From Clostridium sp. UBA701 (GTDB lineage Bacteria; Bacillota; Clostridia; Clostridiales; Clostridiaceae), in NCBI GenBank assembly GCA_002298125.1, contig DBMJ01000009.1, forward strand, positions 1-31,567: a stretch of DNA of 31,567 bases, written 5' to 3'. Each line of letters begins with the position of its first letter. The stretch's first letter is position 1. Of this stretch, positions 30,162 through 31,567 are shown piece by piece. A program made the position numbers and the translations under genes. The notes beneath the pieces were generated by a model. The model had not been told where the DNA came from. It was given only the letters and a program-made list of their open reading frames with translations, and searched no databases.

Positions 30162-31517
30162 ATGAGTGAGTATGAAATAGGAAAGGAAAAACAAGAAGAA
30201 AAGACAGTAAAGCTTACAAGAAAACTAAGGCCTTCTGATATAAAATTGCCGCCAGGTTATAGCATAGAGGTATTTGCAGAAGGATTAAATACACCCATAA
30301 GCATGATCTTTACTGATAGTGGAGAGATATTAGTAGCTGATGCTGGAGTTACCTCTGGAAATGGCAAGGTATATCGTCTCACTAAAAATGGTTTTGAACT
30401 GGTGGCTGATGGTTTTAACCCTCCCTTGACAGGAATTAACTACTATAGGGGAAACATCTATGTTTCTCACAGGGGATTTATTACCATTGTTAAAGCAGAT
30501 GGAACCAAGCAGGATATTATATCAGGGCTCCCAAGCTATGGAGATCATCATAATAATCAGGTTATATTTGGGCCTGATGGGCGAATGTACTTTGGACAGG
30601 GAACAGCTACTAATTCTGGAGTGGTTGGGTTAGATAACGATTGGATTGCAAAATATCCTTTTTTTCATGACTATGCTGGAGAGGATATTGTACTTAGCGG
30701 ATACAACTTTTTAACTGAGGATATCAATGCCCCCTTATCCAAGGATTATGCTTGTACTGGTGCATATGCACCCTTTGGAACTCCTAGCTCTCCCTTTGAA
30801 GTGGTAAAGGGTATGTTAAAAGCAAGCGGCGGCATACTAAGTGCCAACCCTGATGGTTCAGACCTTAAGCTCATTGCCTGGGGACTTAGAAATCCCTTTA
30901 GACTGAAATTTGATTGTTATAACAGACTTTTCGCAGGAAATCATGGCGCAGATGTTAGGGGAAGTCGTCCTATTGAGAATTCTCCAGATGAATTCCAACT
31001 CATTACACCTGGGATGTGGTACGGATGGCCAGATTACTACGGAGGACAGCCTGTTACATTGCCCAAATTTAAGCCAGAAGATGGACCACAGCCTAAATTT
31101 TTACTTAGTCAACACCCTATGATTCCACCTAGACCCTTTGCAGTTTTTCCTATACATGCTGCTATTATGGGCTTTGCTTTTAATTACAATAAGGATTTTG
31201 GATATTATGGTGATGCTTTTATAGCAGAATTTGGTAGCGAGGCGCCTGAAACCACAGGAGGAAGGCCTCTTCCTGAGGTAGGGCATAGAATATCCAGAAT
31301 TGATATGAAAACAGGCTGTATAACAGACTTTGCAGTGAATAAATCAGGCTTTGGAGCACTATACAGCGGTGAGGGTGGCTTTGAAAGGCCCATTGATGTG
31401 GTATTTGGTCCGGATAAAGCCATGTATGTAGTAGACTTTGCAGTGGTACCAGAGGGAGAGCCAGATAACTTCATTCCAAATACAGGAGTAATATGGAAGA
31501 TAACTAAAAATAATTAG
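30162..31517 (+). CDS. Sorbosone/glucose-dehydrogenase-like beta-propeller protein
   Basis: A 451-residue protein of the GSDH (soluble glucose / L-sorbosone dehydrogenase) family with repeating propeller strands. Landmarks are LPPGYSIEVFAEGLNTPISM, YGDHHNNQVIFGPDGRMYFGQG (the His-containing active-site segment), AWGLRNPFRLKFD, GMWYGWPDYYGG and ERPIDVVFGPDKAMYVVDF. Related enzymes oxidise sugars with PQQ. ATG at 30162 has GGAGGAG seven bases before it; the longer reading adds an unsupported 44 residues. It has no signal peptide, unlike most PQQ dehydrogenases, and PQQ use is uncommon in clostridia, so another cofactor or no redox role is possible. Confidence 0.75.
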   Translation: MSEYEIGKEKQEEKTVKLTRKLRPSDIKLPPGYSIEVFAEGLNTPISMIFTDSGEILVADAGVTSGNGKVYRLTKNGFELVADGFNPPLTGINYYRGNIYVSHRGFITIVKADGTKQDIISGLPSYGDHHNNQVIFGPDGRMYFGQGTATNSGVVGLDNDWIAKYPFFHDYAGEDIVLSGYNFLTEDINAPLSKDYACTGAYAPFGTPSSPFEVVKGMLKASGGILSANPDGSDLKLIAWGLRNPFRLKFDCYNRLFAGNHGADVRGSRPIENSPDEFQLITPGMWYGWPDYYGGQPVTLPKFKPEDGPQPKFLLSQHPMIPPRPFAVFPIHAAIMGFAFNYNKDFGYYGDAFIAEFGSEAPETTGGRPLPEVGHRISRIDMKTGCITDFAVNKSGFGALYSGEGGFERPIDVVFGPDKAMYVVDFAVVPEGEPDNFIPNTGVIWKITKNN

Positions 31518-31539
31518 CCGGCACTACTATAGCGCCGGC
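31517..31539 (+). terminator. Hairpin after the propeller gene
   Basis: GCCGGC repeats as a self-complementary pair around an 11-base loop, starting at the gene's stop codon. The following sequence CCTTATTG is only a weak T tract, so termination may be partial. Confidence 0.5.
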
Positions 31540-31567
31540 CCTTATTGTATTAAGAATACCACAGGTT

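Noticed and set aside
1..31567. CRISPR array or complete insertion sequence
   Set aside because: No regularly spaced identical repeats and no DDE transposase were seen on either strand; the only recombinases are the serine type at 2281-3846 and the remnant at 26697-26984.

Overview
The window looks like a chromosomal stretch of an anaerobic, low-GC Gram-positive bacterium of the Clostridium type. Genes are AT-rich with strong AGGAGG-type ribosome binding sites. There is a stand-alone [FeFe] hydrogenase, a two-cluster ferredoxin, and many clostridial-type proteins. No species can be named from sequence alone.

Layout. (1) 1 to about 3900 is the distal part of a very AT-rich mobile element: a GIY-YIG-like protein, two small unknown proteins, a winged-helix protein and a large serine recombinase. 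(2) 3942-6740 carries an SH3-like membrane-anchored protein, a HAD hydrolase, an [FeFe] hydrogenase and tRNA-Pro(CGG). (3) 6894-12546 holds a chemoreceptor whose ligand-binding domain sits behind the signalling domain, then a heterodimeric BmrC/BmrD-type multidrug exporter on the minus strand. The exporter is preceded by a promoter, a 38-codon leader ORF and two tandem terminators, the layout expected of antibiotic-responsive attenuation. (4) 12642-12869 is a glutaredoxin-like protein. (5) 12966-23808 is a catabolic locus: a LacI-type regulator, three cre/LacI-like operators, and one long operon (ATC-hydrolase-family protein, Liv-type ABC importer, DhaK, DhaL, L-cysteine desulfidase family protein), with a convergent ribokinase. 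(6) 24152-26984 is an island: ArsR regulator, hgcA and hgcB (mercury methylation), then a truncated acr3 arsenite pump, arsC, and the decayed C-terminus of a second serine recombinase. (7) 27068-31567 holds a YyaL-type thioredoxin-fold protein, an unknown acidic protein, a small membrane protein and a sorbosone/glucose-dehydrogenase-like beta-propeller.

The strongest single call is hgcAB: the cap-helix motif NVWCAAGK, the C-terminal membrane domain, and an adjacent HgcB with its GVGC motif and terminal Cys-Cys. The pair lies between an arsR and the remains of acr3-arsC, suggesting hgcAB entered an arsenic-resistance operon and displaced most of the pump gene. The other two points of interest are the exporter leader and the Liv/DhaKL/cysteine-desulfidase operon, whose substrate is not known.
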